Positions 1-9,774 of a stretch of 64,000 bases of DNA are shown one piece after another. The notes beneath the pieces were generated by a model. The model made no database searches and was not told the origin of the DNA. It saw only the letters and a program-made list of their open reading frames with translations. This DNA is from Tsukamurella sputi (GTDB lineage: Bacteria; Actinomycetota; Actinomycetes; Mycobacteriales; Mycobacteriaceae). The DNA is taken from positions 806,001-870,000 of the forward strand of contig NZ_VIGV01000001.1 in assembly GCF_007858445.1 (NCBI RefSeq), in the 5' to 3' direction. Made by a program: the position numbers and the translations under genes. Numbering within the stretch: the stretch's first letter is position 1; each line of letters starts with the position of its first letter.

Positions 1-242
1 TCGATGACGATGCAGGTGGCGACGGAGTCGGCGCCCTGGCCCTCGTACTCCTCGGGCACGTGGATGGCGTTGAAGCCGCTGGCGACCAGCGCGTCGAGCG
101 CCTCCTGCGGGAACCGCTCCTTCTCGTCGACGTCCTTGGCGTGCGGCGCGATGTCGCGCTCGGCGAGCGCCCGGATGGCGGCGCGCAGTTCCTCGTGCTC
201 CTCGGGGAGCTGGAACAGGTCGAAGTCGGGGTTGCCAGCCAT
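1..242 (-). CDS. fadE25: Acyl-CoA dehydrogenase, N-terminal fragment (FadE25-like)
   Basis: Only the first 80 codons are inside the window; the gene runs off the left edge. The visible protein starts MAGNPDFDLFQLPEEHEELR and has the helical N-terminal domain of acyl-CoA dehydrogenases (LRAAIRALAERDIAPHA, then the conserved GFNAIHVPEEYEGQGADS stretch). The family oxidises acyl-CoA to enoyl-CoA using FAD. The start at 242 is preferred because a GGAGG lies 6 bases upstream; an in-frame ATG at 254 is an alternative. Naming as FadE25 rests on position beside purE/purK, as in mycobacteria. Confidence 0.85.
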   Translation of the reverse strand, partial: MAGNPDFDLFQLPEEHEELRAAIRALAERDIAPHAKDVDEKERFPQEALDALVASGFNAIHVPEEYEGQGADSVATCIVI

Positions 243-281
243 AGGGGCCTCCATCAGCGTCTACGTGTTTGGTCCGCGCTG

Positions 282-309
282 ATTGTATCCATGCCCCCTC
301 CCCGGTCAG
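282..309 (-). promoter_or_regulatory. Candidate promoter of fadE25-like gene
   Basis: On the minus strand a -10 hexamer TACAAT (282-287) and a -35-like CTGACC (304-309) are separated by 16 bases. The layout gives a leader of about 35 bases carrying the GGAGG ribosome site before the ATG at 242. It is the best -35/-10 pair seen in the window; inferred from consensus only. Confidence 0.5.
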
Positions 310-394
310 TTAGTCGCACGTAACCAGCATTCGGCCCCGCGGTTGTTCCCCGGGACAACGGGCGATCCTTCGGCGTGTGAACGAGAATCGGGGC

Positions 395-1306
395 ATGACC
401 TTCACGACGACCATCGGCGCGGCACGAGTGGACCAGGTGACGGAGGTGGACCGATGGGCGTTCCCGCCGGCCGAACTGTTCCCCGCGATCGAGGACGGCC
501 TGGCCGAATCCGCCGCCACCGACCTCGGCGACGGCTACATCGACCCGGACACCGGCGACCTGCTGCTCGCGATCCACACGTACGTGATCCGGCTGGGCCC
601 GACGGTGATCGTCGTCGACACCGGCAACGGGAACGCCAAGCAGCGCCCCGTCCTCGCGGCGCACCACATGTTCGACACCGACTACCTCGACCGCCTCGCG
701 CACACGGGTGTCGAGCCCGACGACGTCGACCTCGTCATCAGCACCCACCTGCACCCCGACCACTGCGGATGGAACACCCGCCTCGTCGACGGTCAGTGGC
801 GACCGACGTTCCCGAACGCCGTCTACCTGTTCGCGCGCTCGGACCTGGACGCGCTGCGCGGTCTCGCCGCGGGCGACGGCCACGAAGGCGTCCTGGCCGA
901 CCTCGCCCGCACCTATGTGGACAGCGTCGGCCCGGTCCTCCGCGACGGCCACTGGCGCGCGGTCGCCGAGGACGAGGTCATCGCCGCGCACGACGACACC
1001 GAGATCGTCGTGCTCGCCGCGCCCGGCCACACGCACGGCCACCTCGCGATCGAGATCAGGTCCGCCCGATGCGGCGCGATCCTCGCCGGCGACGCGATCC
1101 ACCACCCGATCCAACTGCTGCACCCGGAGCTCGTCCAGGGCGGCGACGCGGAGCCGGGTACTGCGCGGGCCACCCGTGCGGCCCTGCTTCGACGGTGCGC
1201 GGACGAGGGCCTGCTCCTGCTGCCGGCGCATTTCACCGAGCACGCGCCGTTCCGGGTGACGATCGGCGGCGACGGCCGCCCGGCGGTCAGCGCGGCAGTC
1301 GGGTGA
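395..1306 (+). CDS. MBL-fold metallo-hydrolase
   Basis: A 303-residue metallo-beta-lactamase-fold protein. The zinc motif HLHPDH lies near residues 118-123, preceded by VIVVDTGNGN, and a second histidine region APGHTHGH near residue 210 is followed by ILAGDAIHH. Such proteins hydrolyse lactones, thioesters or phosphodiesters; the AHL-lactonase-like/quorum-quenching type has this arrangement, but the substrate cannot be read from the sequence. A GTG at 377 is also in frame. The ATG at 395 is favoured because GAGAAT ends 6 bases upstream, a weak leaderless-type -10. The 3' end overlaps the converging gene by 20 bases. It is not part of the usual fadE25-purE neighbourhood. Confidence 0.8.
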   Translation: MTFTTTIGAARVDQVTEVDRWAFPPAELFPAIEDGLAESAATDLGDGYIDPDTGDLLLAIHTYVIRLGPTVIVVDTGNGNAKQRPVLAAHHMFDTDYLDRLAHTGVEPDDVDLVISTHLHPDHCGWNTRLVDGQWRPTFPNAVYLFARSDLDALRGLAAGDGHEGVLADLARTYVDSVGPVLRDGHWRAVAEDEVIAAHDDTEIVVLAAPGHTHGHLAIEIRSARCGAILAGDAIHHPIQLLHPELVQGGDAEPGTARATRAALLRRCADEGLLLLPAHFTEHAPFRVTIGGDGRPAVSAAVG

Positions 1307-1940
1307 AGACGCGGTGCACGACACCGCTGGGGCTCGCCGTGGATTCGATCGCGAACCGCTCCTGCACGCCCTCGAGACCGTCCCACAGCCGCTCGCCGCG
1401 GCCGAGCACGATCGGCACCTCCACCACGTGCAGGTGATCGATCAGGTCGGCGGCGAGGAATTCGCGCACCGTCGACGGTCCGCCGCCGATGCGGATGTCC
1501 TCGTCCCCCGCGATCTCCCGCGCGACGGCGACCGCCTCGGCGGGTGCGGCGTCGAGGAAGCGGAACTCCACGCCGTCGCCGGTGGTGAACGAGGGCCGCG
1601 GGTGGTGGGTCAGCACGATGATCGGGGTGGTGAACGGTGTCTCCTCGCCCCACCAGCCGCGCCAGGACTCGTCGGCGAGCACCTCGGGAGTCGGCGCGAA
1701 CTTGCCGCGCCCCATGATCTCCACGCCGATGCCCTCGTCCCAGGCCTCGGAGAAGGCGTCGTCGACGCCGCGCGCGGCGCTGCTCAGCCCGTGGATCGCG
1801 GCACCGCGGCGGGTGCCGAAGAACCAGGTCATCAGCGATCCGCCGGCGTGTCCGAAGGGAGCGTCCGGCGACTGATCCGCACCGGTGCCGAAGCCGTCCA
1901 GCGAGATCGCGAAGTTGTGCACCCGCACCTGTCCGCTCAT
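1287..1940 (-). CDS. Dihydrofolate reductase family protein (RibD C-terminal-like)
   Basis: A 217-residue protein with the RibD-C/dihydrofolate reductase fold: N-terminal VRVHNFAISLDGFGTG, central IMGRGKF, and the C-terminal GGGPSTVREFLAADLIDHLH nucleotide-binding segment followed by the VPIVLGRGERLWDG strand. Family members are NADPH-dependent reductases, and most actinobacterial paralogues of this size have no assigned substrate. It is unlikely to be the folate-cycle enzyme because the sequence matches the YyaP/RibD branch. A TAGTCT hexamer ends 7 bases before the ATG, consistent with a leaderless transcript. Confidence 0.82.
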   Translation of the reverse strand: MSGQVRVHNFAISLDGFGTGADQSPDAPFGHAGGSLMTWFFGTRRGAAIHGLSSAARGVDDAFSEAWDEGIGVEIMGRGKFAPTPEVLADESWRGWWGEETPFTTPIIVLTHHPRPSFTTGDGVEFRFLDAAPAEAVAVAREIAGDEDIRIGGGPSTVREFLAADLIDHLHVVEVPIVLGRGERLWDGLEGVQERFAIESTASPSGVVHRVFTRLPR

Positions 1941-1947
1941 GCGGATC

Positions 1948-1953
1948 AGACTA
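1948..1953 (-). promoter_or_regulatory. Leaderless-type -10 element (TAGTCT)
   Basis: TAGTCT on the minus strand is followed by exactly 7 bases and then the ATG at 1940. Transcription starting about 7 bases after a -10 would begin on or next to the start codon. Confidence 0.5.
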
Positions 1954-1960
1954 GCCCCGA

Positions 1961-2492
<532 letters not shown>

Positions 2493-2500
<8 letters not shown>

Positions 2501-3719
2501 GAACGCTCCATCCGTCGGTCCACTCCGCGGTCGCCATCCAGTGCGCCGCGCGTTCCGCCCGTTCCCGCAGCTCCGCGACGTACGCGGCGTCGCCACGGTC
2601 ACCGTCGACGGAGCCTACGAGGTTCACGTGCCCGATCTTGCGGTCGGGCCGCCCCTCCTTGCCGTACATGTGCACGTGCGCGTCGGGCATCCGCGCCAGC
2701 AGGTGGTGCAGGCGCTCGTCGACGCTCATCTCGGGCTCCGACGGTGCGCCCAGCACGTTGGCCATCACGGTCAGCGGCGCGGTCGCCGCGGTGTCACCGA
2801 GCGGATAGTCGAGGACGGCCCGCAGGTGCTGCTCGAACTGGCTGGTCACGCAGCCGTTCATCGACCAGTGTCCGGAGTTGTGGGGGCGCATCGCGAGCTC
2901 GTTGACCAGCATCTCGCCCGACGGGGTCTGGAACAGCTCGACGGCCATCACGCCGACCACGCCCAGCTCGTTCGCGAGCCGCAGCGCGAGCGATTCGGCG
3001 AAGGACGCCTCCTCGTCGGAGAGGTTCGGCGCGGGCGCGAGCACCACCGCGCACTGCCCGTTCCGCTGCACCGTCTCCACGACGGGCCAGGTCGCGCCCT
3101 GCCCGAAGGGCGATCGCGCCACCATCGCCGAGAGCTCGCGCGCCAACTCGACCCGCTGCTCGGCGAGCAGCTGAACGCCGGCCGCGAGCTGCTCGTCGGC
3201 CACCGCGAGCGCCTCGTCGAGGGAGTCGGGCAGCCACACGCCGCGGCCGTCGTAGCCGCCCCGGACGGCCTTGAGCACGACGGCACCGTCGAACCGGTCC
3301 CAGAAGGCCCGGACGTCGTCCGTCGCGGTGATCTCGGCGAAGCCCGGCACGGGCGCTCCGAGCTCGGCCAGACGGTGCCGCATCGCCAGCTTGTCCTGCG
3401 CGTACAGCAGGGCCTGCGGCGGCGGGTTGACGGTGACGCCCTCGGCCTGCAGGGCGACGAGGTGCTCGGTGGGCACGCCCTCGTGGTCGAAGGTCAGCGC
3501 GTGCGCGCCGGTCGCGACGCGGCGCAGGTCCTCGATCCGATCGTGATCGCCGAGCACCACGTCGGCGCACACCTGCGGCGCGGGCTCGTCGGGCGAGGCG
3601 GCGAGCACGCGCAGGGACTGCCCCAGCGCGATCGCGGCCTGATGGGTCATCCGGGCCAGCTGACCTCCGCCGACCATGGCCACGACGGGCCGTGACCGGC
3701 GCGATTGAACATCACTCAC
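2493..3719 (-). CDS. purK: N5-carboxyaminoimidazole ribonucleotide synthase PurK
   Basis: A 408-residue ATP-grasp enzyme that carboxylates aminoimidazole ribonucleotide using ATP and bicarbonate. [13 protein letters not shown] forms the N-terminal nucleotide loop, followed by [10 protein letters not shown], the ATP-grasp segment [15 protein letters not shown] and the C-terminal [13 protein letters not shown] motif. The GTG at 3719 gives the family length and sits just before the conserved core; the reading frame stays open far upstream but into the divergent gene. It is the first gene of a purK-purE operon. Confidence 0.93.
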
Positions 3720-3823
3720 CCGTCCATAATCGCAGGTCCGCGGTGCCGTGCGAGCGCCCGGCACGACACAGCGCCCCGGTACCGACCGCGTCACACTCTC
3801 CGCGGTACTATTCACGGTTCCGT

Positions 3824-3829
3824 TAGAGT
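3824..3829 (+). promoter_or_regulatory. Leaderless-type -10 element (TAGAGT)
   Basis: TAGAGT ends 7 bases before the GTG at 3837. The same hexamer and spacing precede accD5. It was used to choose the GtrA start over the GTG at 3828, which overlaps the hexamer. Confidence 0.5.
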
Positions 3830-3836
3830 GGCGCAC

Positions 3837-4382
3837 GTGGCTTTCATCGAGGCGATTCTGGATCGCACCCCGGCACCGCTCCGCGGGCTCGTCATGCAGC
3901 ACCACGAGCTGATCAAGTTCGCGATCGTGGGCAGCACGACGGCGGTCTTCGACCTCGCCATCTTCTACGGCCTGGTGCTCACGGTGCTCAGCGACAAGCC
4001 CACCGTCGCGAAGGTCTTCTCCGGCGTCTGCGCCGTGATCCTCTCGTACATCCTCAACAGCGAGTGGAGCTTCAAGCACCGCGGTGGCCGTGAGAAGCAC
4101 CACGAGGCGCTGCTGTTCTTCGTGATCTCGGGCATCGGCGTGCTCATCATGGCCGCGCCCATCTTCATCGCGAACAACTTCTTCCACCTGCGTGACGTCG
4201 ACTCGACGACCACGCTGATCATCGTCGACTTCGTGCTCAACTACGTCGTGGGCAACCTGCTGCAGATGGCCTTCCGGTTCTGGGCGCTGCGGCGCTGGGC
4301 CTTCCCGGAGGATCTGCGCGACGCCCCGGAGCAGGAGTCCATCCCCGCCACCGGCGATACCACCTCCGCCGGCGAGCGCTGA
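3837..4382 (+). CDS. GtrA family membrane protein
   Basis: A 181-residue integral membrane protein with four predicted helices near residues 25-48, 55-75, 90-115 and 123-150, the standard GtrA layout. It contains the conserved FAIVGSTTAVFD motif in helix 1 and YILNSEWSFKHR after helix 2. GtrA proteins are thought to move lipid-linked sugars across the membrane or help glycosyltransferases modify envelope glycans. In mycobacteria the equivalent gene also sits beside purK. It is followed after 11 bases by a histidine kinase gene, so the two are probably co-transcribed. Confidence 0.88.
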   Translation: MAFIEAILDRTPAPLRGLVMQHHELIKFAIVGSTTAVFDLAIFYGLVLTVLSDKPTVAKVFSGVCAVILSYILNSEWSFKHRGGREKHHEALLFFVISGIGVLIMAAPIFIANNFFHLRDVDSTTTLIIVDFVLNYVVGNLLQMAFRFWALRRWAFPEDLRDAPEQESIPATGDTTSAGER

Positions 4383-4393
4383 GCCCTGCGGGC

Positions 4394-5701
4394 GTGCGGC
4401 ACCGCATTCTCCGTTCGACCATCGCGGTCGTCGCGGTCACCGGCCTGTTCCTCGGCCTGCCGCTGATGTTCTACACCTGGCGGTGGCTCGACGACACCGC
4501 GCGCACGGACCTGCAGCACCGGCTGCAGCGCGCCTCGTCGGAGATCCTCGTCCAGGAGCAGCGCACCGGCGACGGCGGCGAGCCGCCGGTCGACACCCTG
4601 CGCCTGCTCGTCCCGTCCGGCGGTCGCCTGGTCCTCACCTACACCGACCGCAGCGGAGCCCCGCGCGAACTCACCGTGGGCGCCGAGAAGCCTCTCGAGA
4701 ACCCCATGGTCGAGGGCACCTCGCTCGGCGAGGCCGGCGTGCTGCGGCTGGAGCAGGACTACTCCGGCGTGCGCAGTGAACAGTTCCGGGCACTGACGAT
4801 CGAGCTCATCGTGATGGCGCTGTCCGTGACCGCGGGCGTCGTGGTCGCCGCGGTCACCGCGAGCCGCGTCGCCGACCCGGTCCAGGACGTCGCCGACCGC
4901 GCGCAGCGGCTCGCAGACGGCGACTTCCGGCCCGATTCGAACCGGCACGGCATCGAGGAGCTCGACCGCGTCCTCGACGTTCTGGACGCTGCCACCGTCG
5001 AGATCGCCGACCGCCTGCAGCGGGAGCGGCAGATCGTCGGCGACGTGTCGCACCAGCTGCGCAGCCGCCTGACCGCCATCCACATCCGCCTCGACGAGCT
5101 CACCCTGCACGCCGACCCCGAGGTCGTCACCGAGGCCCGCGCCGCCCTCGACCAGGTCGACCGGCTCACCTCGTCGGTCAGCGACATGGTGCAGATGGCA
5201 CGCACGGAGCGCACCCCCCAGGGCGTGGTCGACGTCCGCGCCGAGCTCACACCGCTCCTCGCCGACCTCGAGCCCGCCTTCGCCAGGGCGGGCCGGCGGC
5301 TCACCGTCGTGGCCGGGGGCCCGGAGTCCCTGCCCGCCCGCGCCACCGCGCCGCGGGTCCGCGAGGCGGCGGCGGTCCTCATCGACAACGCGCTGGTCCA
5401 CGGGCGCGGCACGGTCACGGTCACCTTCGGCTCGGTCGGCGCGCACACCGTGCTCGTCACCGTCGCCGACGAGGGCTCCGGCATCTCCGACGGTGACGCG
5501 CAGCGCATCTTCCGGCGGGGTTACTCCGCGGGGGCCGGGACCGGGGTCGGCCTCGCGCTCGCCCGCGCCTTCATCGAGGGCGACGGTGGCCGTCTGCAGC
5601 TGCAGAGCCGCAGGCCCACGACCTTCGCGATGTTCCTGCCCGCCGCGGGTCCGGACGAGCCGCAGGTCGAACCGGCCGCACCGGAACCCGAGCCCCGCTG
5701 A
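4394..5701 (+). CDS. Sensor histidine kinase
   Basis: A 435-residue membrane sensor. Helix 1 spans about residues 9-29 and helix 2 about 135-157, enclosing a periplasmic domain of about 105 residues. A HAMP region (VADPVQDVADRAQRLADGDF) follows, then the phosphoacceptor block QIVGDVSHQLRSRL with His220, then an HATPase domain with IDNALVHGRG (N box), DEGSGIS (G1) and GAGTGVGLALA (G2). It starts with GTG 11 bases after GtrA. Its likely partner regulator is convergent on the other strand, tail to tail, 54 bases away. The signal sensed is unknown. Confidence 0.9.
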   Translation: MRHRILRSTIAVVAVTGLFLGLPLMFYTWRWLDDTARTDLQHRLQRASSEILVQEQRTGDGGEPPVDTLRLLVPSGGRLVLTYTDRSGAPRELTVGAEKPLENPMVEGTSLGEAGVLRLEQDYSGVRSEQFRALTIELIVMALSVTAGVVVAAVTASRVADPVQDVADRAQRLADGDFRPDSNRHGIEELDRVLDVLDAATVEIADRLQRERQIVGDVSHQLRSRLTAIHIRLDELTLHADPEVVTEARAALDQVDRLTSSVSDMVQMARTERTPQGVVDVRAELTPLLADLEPAFARAGRRLTVVAGGPESLPARATAPRVREAAAVLIDNALVHGRGTVTVTFGSVGAHTVLVTVADEGSGISDGDAQRIFRRGYSAGAGTGVGLALARAFIEGDGGRLQLQSRRPTTFAMFLPAAGPDEPQVEPAAPEPEPR

Positions 5702-5755
5702 CTCACGATCGGGGCGCCGCCGAGCAGGTGCCCGAGACCGGGAGTCGGATGGCGC

Positions 5756-6442
5756 CTACTCCGCGTCGAAACGGAAACCCACGCCGCGGACGGTGACGAT
5801 CCGGCGCTGCGGGCCGGTGTCGTCGCCGATCTTCCGGCGCAGCCAAGAGATGTGCATGTCGAGCGTCTTCGAGCCGCGCAGGTCCGAATCGCCCCAGACG
5901 TCGGCGAGGATCTCCTCGCGGGAGAGCAGCCGGCCCGCGTGCTCCATGAGGAAGCGGAGCAGTTCGAACTCCTTGTTGGCGAGCGAGACGTCGGCGCCGT
6001 CGACGGTGACGCGCCGCGCCGTGGCATCGAGGCGGATGCCACCGGCTTCGACGACCTCGGGCGCGTCCTGCACCGGAGCGCTGCGCCGCAGGAGGGCGCG
6101 GGTGCGCGCCATCAGCTCGAACATCCGGAAGGGTTTGCCGACGTAGTCATCGGCGCCGGCGTCGAGGCCCACCACGAAGTCCATCTCATCGGTGCGGGCG
6201 GTGAGCATGAGCACGGCCAGCTCGGGCCGCGCGGCGCGGACCTCGCGGCACACCTCCAGCCCGTCCAGCTCGGGGAGCCCGAGGTCCAGGATGAGCAGCG
6301 CGTACTCCCCGTCGAGCGCGCGGCGCAGGGCCTCGGTGCCGGTGCCGGCGACGTCCACCTCGTAGCCCTCGCGGGACAACGCCCGGGCCAGCGGCGATGC
6401 GATCGCCTCGTCGTCCTCGGCCAGGAGCACCCGCGTGGTCAT
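5756..6442 (-). CDS. OmpR/PhoB-family response regulator
   Basis: A 228-residue DNA-binding regulator. The receiver domain (1-115) has acidic residues Glu9/Asp10/Asp11, phosphoacceptor Asp53 in LILDLGLP, Thr81 and Lys103. The winged-helix effector domain (about 130-228) contains NKEFELLRFLMEH and TLDMHISWLRRKIG. Its ATG overlaps the stop of the PH-domain gene by 4 bases, so it is read from the birA-PH-regulator operon. The neighbouring convergent kinase is the most likely partner, although the two are not co-transcribed. Confidence 0.93.
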   Translation of the reverse strand: MTTRVLLAEDDEAIASPLARALSREGYEVDVAGTGTEALRRALDGEYALLILDLGLPELDGLEVCREVRAARPELAVLMLTARTDEMDFVVGLDAGADDYVGKPFRMFELMARTRALLRRSAPVQDAPEVVEAGGIRLDATARRVTVDGADVSLANKEFELLRFLMEHAGRLLSREEILADVWGDSDLRGSKTLDMHISWLRRKIGDDTGPQRRIVTVRGVGFRFDAE

Positions 6443-6984
6443 GACCGCCGAGGGTACTCCGCCGAGCGGGCTTCGCGGCCCCGGTCGTCGTCCGCGTCGT
6501 CGAGCGCGTCGACGAGGAGCGCGTGCGTCGCGGCGATCCGCGGCACGTCCGGGAAGTCGAGCGGGTCCTCGCCGGCGGATTCGACGGTGAGCACGCCGCT
6601 GCGCAGCATCCGGTCGAGGAGCCGCTGGTGGTACTGCACGGAGTTGATCCGGCGCAGCGGGATGTCGATGCCGCGGCGGCGCACGATGCCGGAGCGGAAC
6701 ATGATCCGCAGGTCCGTGACCACGAGGTGGGTCGCGCGCCAGACCGCCCACGGGCGGGCCGTCCACCACCCCACCACCGCGATCCAGACCACGACGATCG
6801 CCAGCAGCAGCCAGTCGGGCAGCGCACCGTCGAGATGCGCGCGGCTGAGCAGGCCCAGCGCGACGCCCGCGGCGGCGCAGGCGGCGAACAGGACCAGCAC
6901 CGGCACGATCATCCGCGAGGCGTGCGGGCGCGTGTGCAGCAGGATCCGCTCGTCGTCGATGAGCGCTTTGGCCGGGAATCCCAC
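6439..6984 (-). CDS. PH domain-containing membrane protein
   Basis: A 181-residue protein with two membrane helices (about 25-46 and 58-76) followed by a bacterial PH (bPH2) domain: TARPWAVWRATHLVVTDLRIMFRSG and IDIPLRRINSVQYHQRLLDRMLRSG. In mycobacteria the equivalent gene also lies next to birA. Its function is not known; bPH2 proteins are membrane-associated and may bind other envelope proteins. It lies 3 bases after birA and overlaps the response regulator by 4 bases. The C-terminal 25 residues are acidic and variable. Confidence 0.85.
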   Translation of the reverse strand: MGFPAKALIDDERILLHTRPHASRMIVPVLVLFAACAAAGVALGLLSRAHLDGALPDWLLLAIVVVWIAVVGWWTARPWAVWRATHLVVTDLRIMFRSGIVRRRGIDIPLRRINSVQYHQRLLDRMLRSGVLTVESAGEDPLDFPDVPRIAATHALLVDALDDADDDRGREARSAEYPRRS

Positions 6985-6987
6985 GTC

Positions 6988-7794
6988 TCAGGCCGGCCGC
7001 AGGTGGGTCACGTCGCCGGCGGAGAGCACGTGCCGGGAGCCGGTCTCGTCCTCGACCACGATGCGGCCCTCGACGTCCACGTCCACGGCGGTGCCGCGCA
7101 GCACCTCGTCGACGGGGAGCGAGACGGTCACGGCCTGCCCGACGGTGACGCACGCGGCCAGGTACTCCGCGCGGGCCGCGGCGGGATCGTCGGTCCACGC
7201 GGTGAGGCCGGCGTCGAGGTGGCGCAGGTAGGCGATGGCGAGGGCGGTGCGGTCGGGATCGTCGGCGCCCGCGAGCTGCAGCGACGTGGCCGTCTCGACG
7301 GGGACGTCGGCGGCGGCGAGCGTCGTGTTCAGGCCCGTGCCGATCACGGCGACGAGCGCACCGTCGGGGCCGGTGGCGAGCTCGGAGAGGATGCCGGCCG
7401 TCTTCCCGCCCCGCTTCCCCGGCTCGGCCTCGAGCAGCACGTCGTTGGGCCACTTCAGGCCGGCGCGCACGCCGGTCACCTCGCGCACGGCGGCGACCGC
7501 GGCGACGCCGGTGACCAGCGAGAGCCAGCCCGCGCGCGGCGCCGCGGCGGCGGGCACGCCCACCGTCACGGAGATGGACAGCTGCGTGCCGGCCGGCGCC
7601 GACCAGGGGCGCAGGTGGCGGCCGCGGCCCGCGGTCTGGACGTCGGCGATGAGGACGCGGCCGGGCTCGTCGCCGGCGCGGACGCCGTCGGCGAGGTCGG
7701 CGTTGGTGGAGCCGGTGCTGGGCACCACCGACACCTGGTGCCAGCGCGTGCCGCGCACGGCTGCGGCGATCGCCGTCTGATCGGGGAGCACCAC
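6988..7794 (-). CDS. birA: Biotin--[acetyl-CoA-carboxylase] ligase
   Basis: A 268-residue monofunctional biotin protein ligase without the N-terminal DNA-binding domain of E. coli BirA. Motifs are [12 protein letters not shown] (biotin/ATP pocket), the [12 protein letters not shown] loop that binds biotinoyl-AMP, and [10 protein letters not shown]. It attaches biotin to the carrier domain of the carboxylase alpha subunit, here encoded by accA3 13 kb away. It starts at GTG 7794, or at GTG 7791, behind AAGGAGG. It is divergent from accD5 with 58 bases between them, so ligase and carboxylase expression may be linked. Confidence 0.94.
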   Translation of the reverse strand: MVLPDQTAIAAAVRGTRWHQVSVVPSTGSTNADLADGVRAGDEPGRVLIADVQTAGRGRHLRPWSAPAGTQLSISVTVGVPAAAAPRAGWLSLVTGVAAVAAVREVTGVRAGLKWPNDVLLEAEPGKRGGKTAGILSELATGPDGALVAVIGTGLNTTLAAADVPVETATSLQLAGADDPDRTALAIAYLRHLDAGLTAWTDDPAAARAEYLAACVTVGQAVTVSLPVDEVLRGTAVDVDVEGRIVVEDETGSRHVLSAGDVTHLRPA

Positions 7795-7839
7795 GACCTC
7801 CTTCTATGGGCAGTGCGGTTCGGAATCGACTCTATTGGT

Positions 7840-7845
7840 TAGAGT
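7840..7845 (+). promoter_or_regulatory. Leaderless-type -10 element of accD5 (TAGAGT)
   Basis: TAGAGT is followed by 7 bases and the accD5 ATG at 7853. No purine-rich ribosome site fits between them, which supports a leaderless message. Confidence 0.55.
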
Positions 7846-7852
7846 CGGGTCT

Positions 7853-9508
7853 ATGACGAGTGCCTCCACCACCGACGGCGCCTCCGGCGCCGGCAACAAC
7901 GCTGACGCCGAGCCCAGCATCCACACCACCGCCGGCAAGCTGGCGGCCTTCCGCAAGAAGGACGCGGAGGCGCTGGCCCCGATGGGGCAGGCGGCGATCG
8001 ACAAGGTGCACGAGAAGGGCCGGCTCACCGCCCGCGAGCGCGTACTCGCGCTGCTGGACGAGGGCTCCTTCGTCGAGCTCGACAAGCTGGCCCAGCACCG
8101 CTCCACCAACTTCGGCATGGCCGCGCGCCGTCCGGTGGGCGACGGTGTGGTGGCCGGCTACGGCACCATCGACGGGCGCGAGGTCTGCGTCTTCAGCCAG
8201 GACTCCACGGTCTTCGGCGGCTCCCTCGGCGAGGTCTACGGCGAGAAGATCGTCAAGGTCATGGATCTGGCCACCAAGACCGGCCGTCCGCTCGTCGGCA
8301 TCATCGACGGCGCGGGGGCCCGCATCCAGGAGGGCGTCGTCTCGCTCGCCCTGTACTCGCAGATCTTCTTCCGCAACACGCAGGCCTCGGGCGTCATCCC
8401 GCAGATCTCCGTGGTGATGGGCGCGGCCGCCGGCGGCCACGTCTACTCCCCCGCCCTCACCGACTTCGTCGTGATGGTGGATCACGAGAGCCAGATGTTC
8501 ATCACCGGCCCGGACGTGATCAAGTCCGTGACCGGCGAGGAGGTCACCAAGGAGGAGCTGGGCGGCGCCCAGACCCACATGACCAAGTCCGGCACGGCGC
8601 ACTACGTCGCCTCGGGCGAGCAGGACGCGCTGGACTACGTGCGCGAGCTGCTGACCTACCTGCCGTCGAACAACCGCGCCGAGGCCCCGCGCTTCGTTCC
8701 GACGGACCCGCTCACCGGCTCGATCGAGGACTCCCTCACCGACGAGGACCGCGAGCTGGACACGCTGATCCCGGATTCACCGAACCAGCCCTACGACATG
8801 CACGAGGTCATCCGCCGTCTCCTCGACGACGACGAATTCCTCGAGATCCAGCCGCAGCGCGCGATGAACATCATCGTGGGCTTCGGCCGCATCGACGGTC
8901 GCAGCGTGGGCATCGTGGCGAACCAGCCCACCCAGCTGGCGGGCTGCCTCGACATCGACGCCTCGGAGAAGGCCGCGCGCTTCGTGCGCTTCTGCGACGC
9001 CTTCAACATCCCGATCGTCACCCTCGTCGACGTGCCCGGATTCCTGCCCGGCACCGGCCAGGAGTACGACGGCATCATCCGCCGCGGCGCGAAGCTGCTC
9101 TACGCCTACGGCGAGGCCACCGTTCCGAAGATCACCGTGGTCACCCGCAAGGCCTACGGCGGCGCGTACTGCGTCATGGGCAGCAAGGACATGGGCGCCG
9201 ACATCAACCTCGCGTGGCCCACGGCCCAGTTCGCCGTCATGGGCGCGAGCGGCGCCGTCGGCTTCGTCTACCGCAAGGAGCTGGCCGAGGCGGCGGATAA
9301 GGGCGAGGACGTCGACGCGCTGCGCCTGAAGCTGCAGCAGGAGTACGAGGACACGCTGGTCAACCCGTACGTGGCGGCCGAGCGCGGCTACGTCGACGCG
9401 GTGATCCCGCCCTCGCACACCCGCGGCCAGATCGTCACGGCACTGAACATGCTCGAGCGCAAGGTGGTCGCCACCCTGCCCAAGAAGCACGGGAACATCC
9501 CGCTGTGA
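7853..9508 (+). CDS. accD5: Acyl-CoA carboxylase beta subunit (AccD5)
   Basis: A 551-residue carboxyltransferase subunit that transfers CO2 from carboxybiotin to propionyl- or acetyl-CoA, supplying methylmalonyl- and malonyl-CoA. It has the two crotonase-fold halves: [17 protein letters not shown] and [10 protein letters not shown] in the N-half, and [30 protein letters not shown] and [19 protein letters not shown] in the C-half. The first 25 residues are a variable leader. The ATG at 7853 follows the leaderless -10. It overlaps accE5 by 4 bases. Assignment as AccD5 rather than another AccD rests on the accE5-maf neighbourhood and high family similarity. Confidence 0.95.
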   Translation: MTSASTTDGASGAGNNADAEPSIHTTAGKLAAFRKKDAEALAPMGQAAIDKVHEKGRLTARERVLALLDEGSFVELDKLAQHRSTNFGMAARRPVGDGVVAGYGTIDGREVCVFSQDSTVFGGSLGEVYGEKIVKVMDLATKTGRPLVGIIDGAGARIQEGVVSLALYSQIFFRNTQASGVIPQISVVMGAAAGGHVYSPALTDFVVMVDHESQMFITGPDVIKSVTGEEVTKEELGGAQTHMTKSGTAHYVASGEQDALDYVRELLTYLPSNNRAEAPRFVPTDPLTGSIEDSLTDEDRELDTLIPDSPNQPYDMHEVIRRLLDDDEFLEIQPQRAMNIIVGFGRIDGRSVGIVANQPTQLAGCLDIDASEKAARFVRFCDAFNIPIVTLVDVPGFLPGTGQEYDGIIRRGAKLLYAYGEATVPKITVVTRKAYGGAYCVMGSKDMGADINLAWPTAQFAVMGASGAVGFVYRKELAEAADKGEDVDALRLKLQQEYEDTLVNPYVAAERGYVDAVIPPSHTRGQIVTALNMLERKVVATLPKKHGNIPL

Positions 9509-9774
9509 GCGCCGAGCAGAAGCCGGTCGAGGCCAGCTCGGCCGACGTCGAGAAGCTCCGCGCCGCCATCCGGTTCGAGAAGGGCAACCCGTCGGACGCG
9601 GACGTCGCCGCCGTCGTCGCGGTGCTCGCCGCGGCCACGAGTTCGACGCCGTCGGGCACGACCGCCCCGGAGTCGCTGTGGGGCGACAACCGTGACCGGA
9701 TGCGCCCGCAGTACTTCAACGGCCCCCGCGCCTTCACCAGCCAGACGCCGCTGTTCTGGACCAAGGGGTCTTGA
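9505..9774 (+). CDS. accE5: Acyl-CoA carboxylase epsilon subunit (AccE5)
   Basis: An 89-residue small subunit. Actinobacterial epsilon subunits bind the beta subunit and stimulate carboxylase activity. The family signature is visible as [21 protein letters not shown] and the C-terminal [19 protein letters not shown]. It starts with GTG overlapping the accD5 stop, and its own stop overlaps the TTG of maf, so the three genes form one translation-coupled unit. Confidence 0.9.
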   Translation: MSAEQKPVEASSADVEKLRAAIRFEKGNPSDADVAAVVAVLAAATSSTPSGTTAPESLWGDNRDRMRPQYFNGPRAFTSQTPLFWTKGS

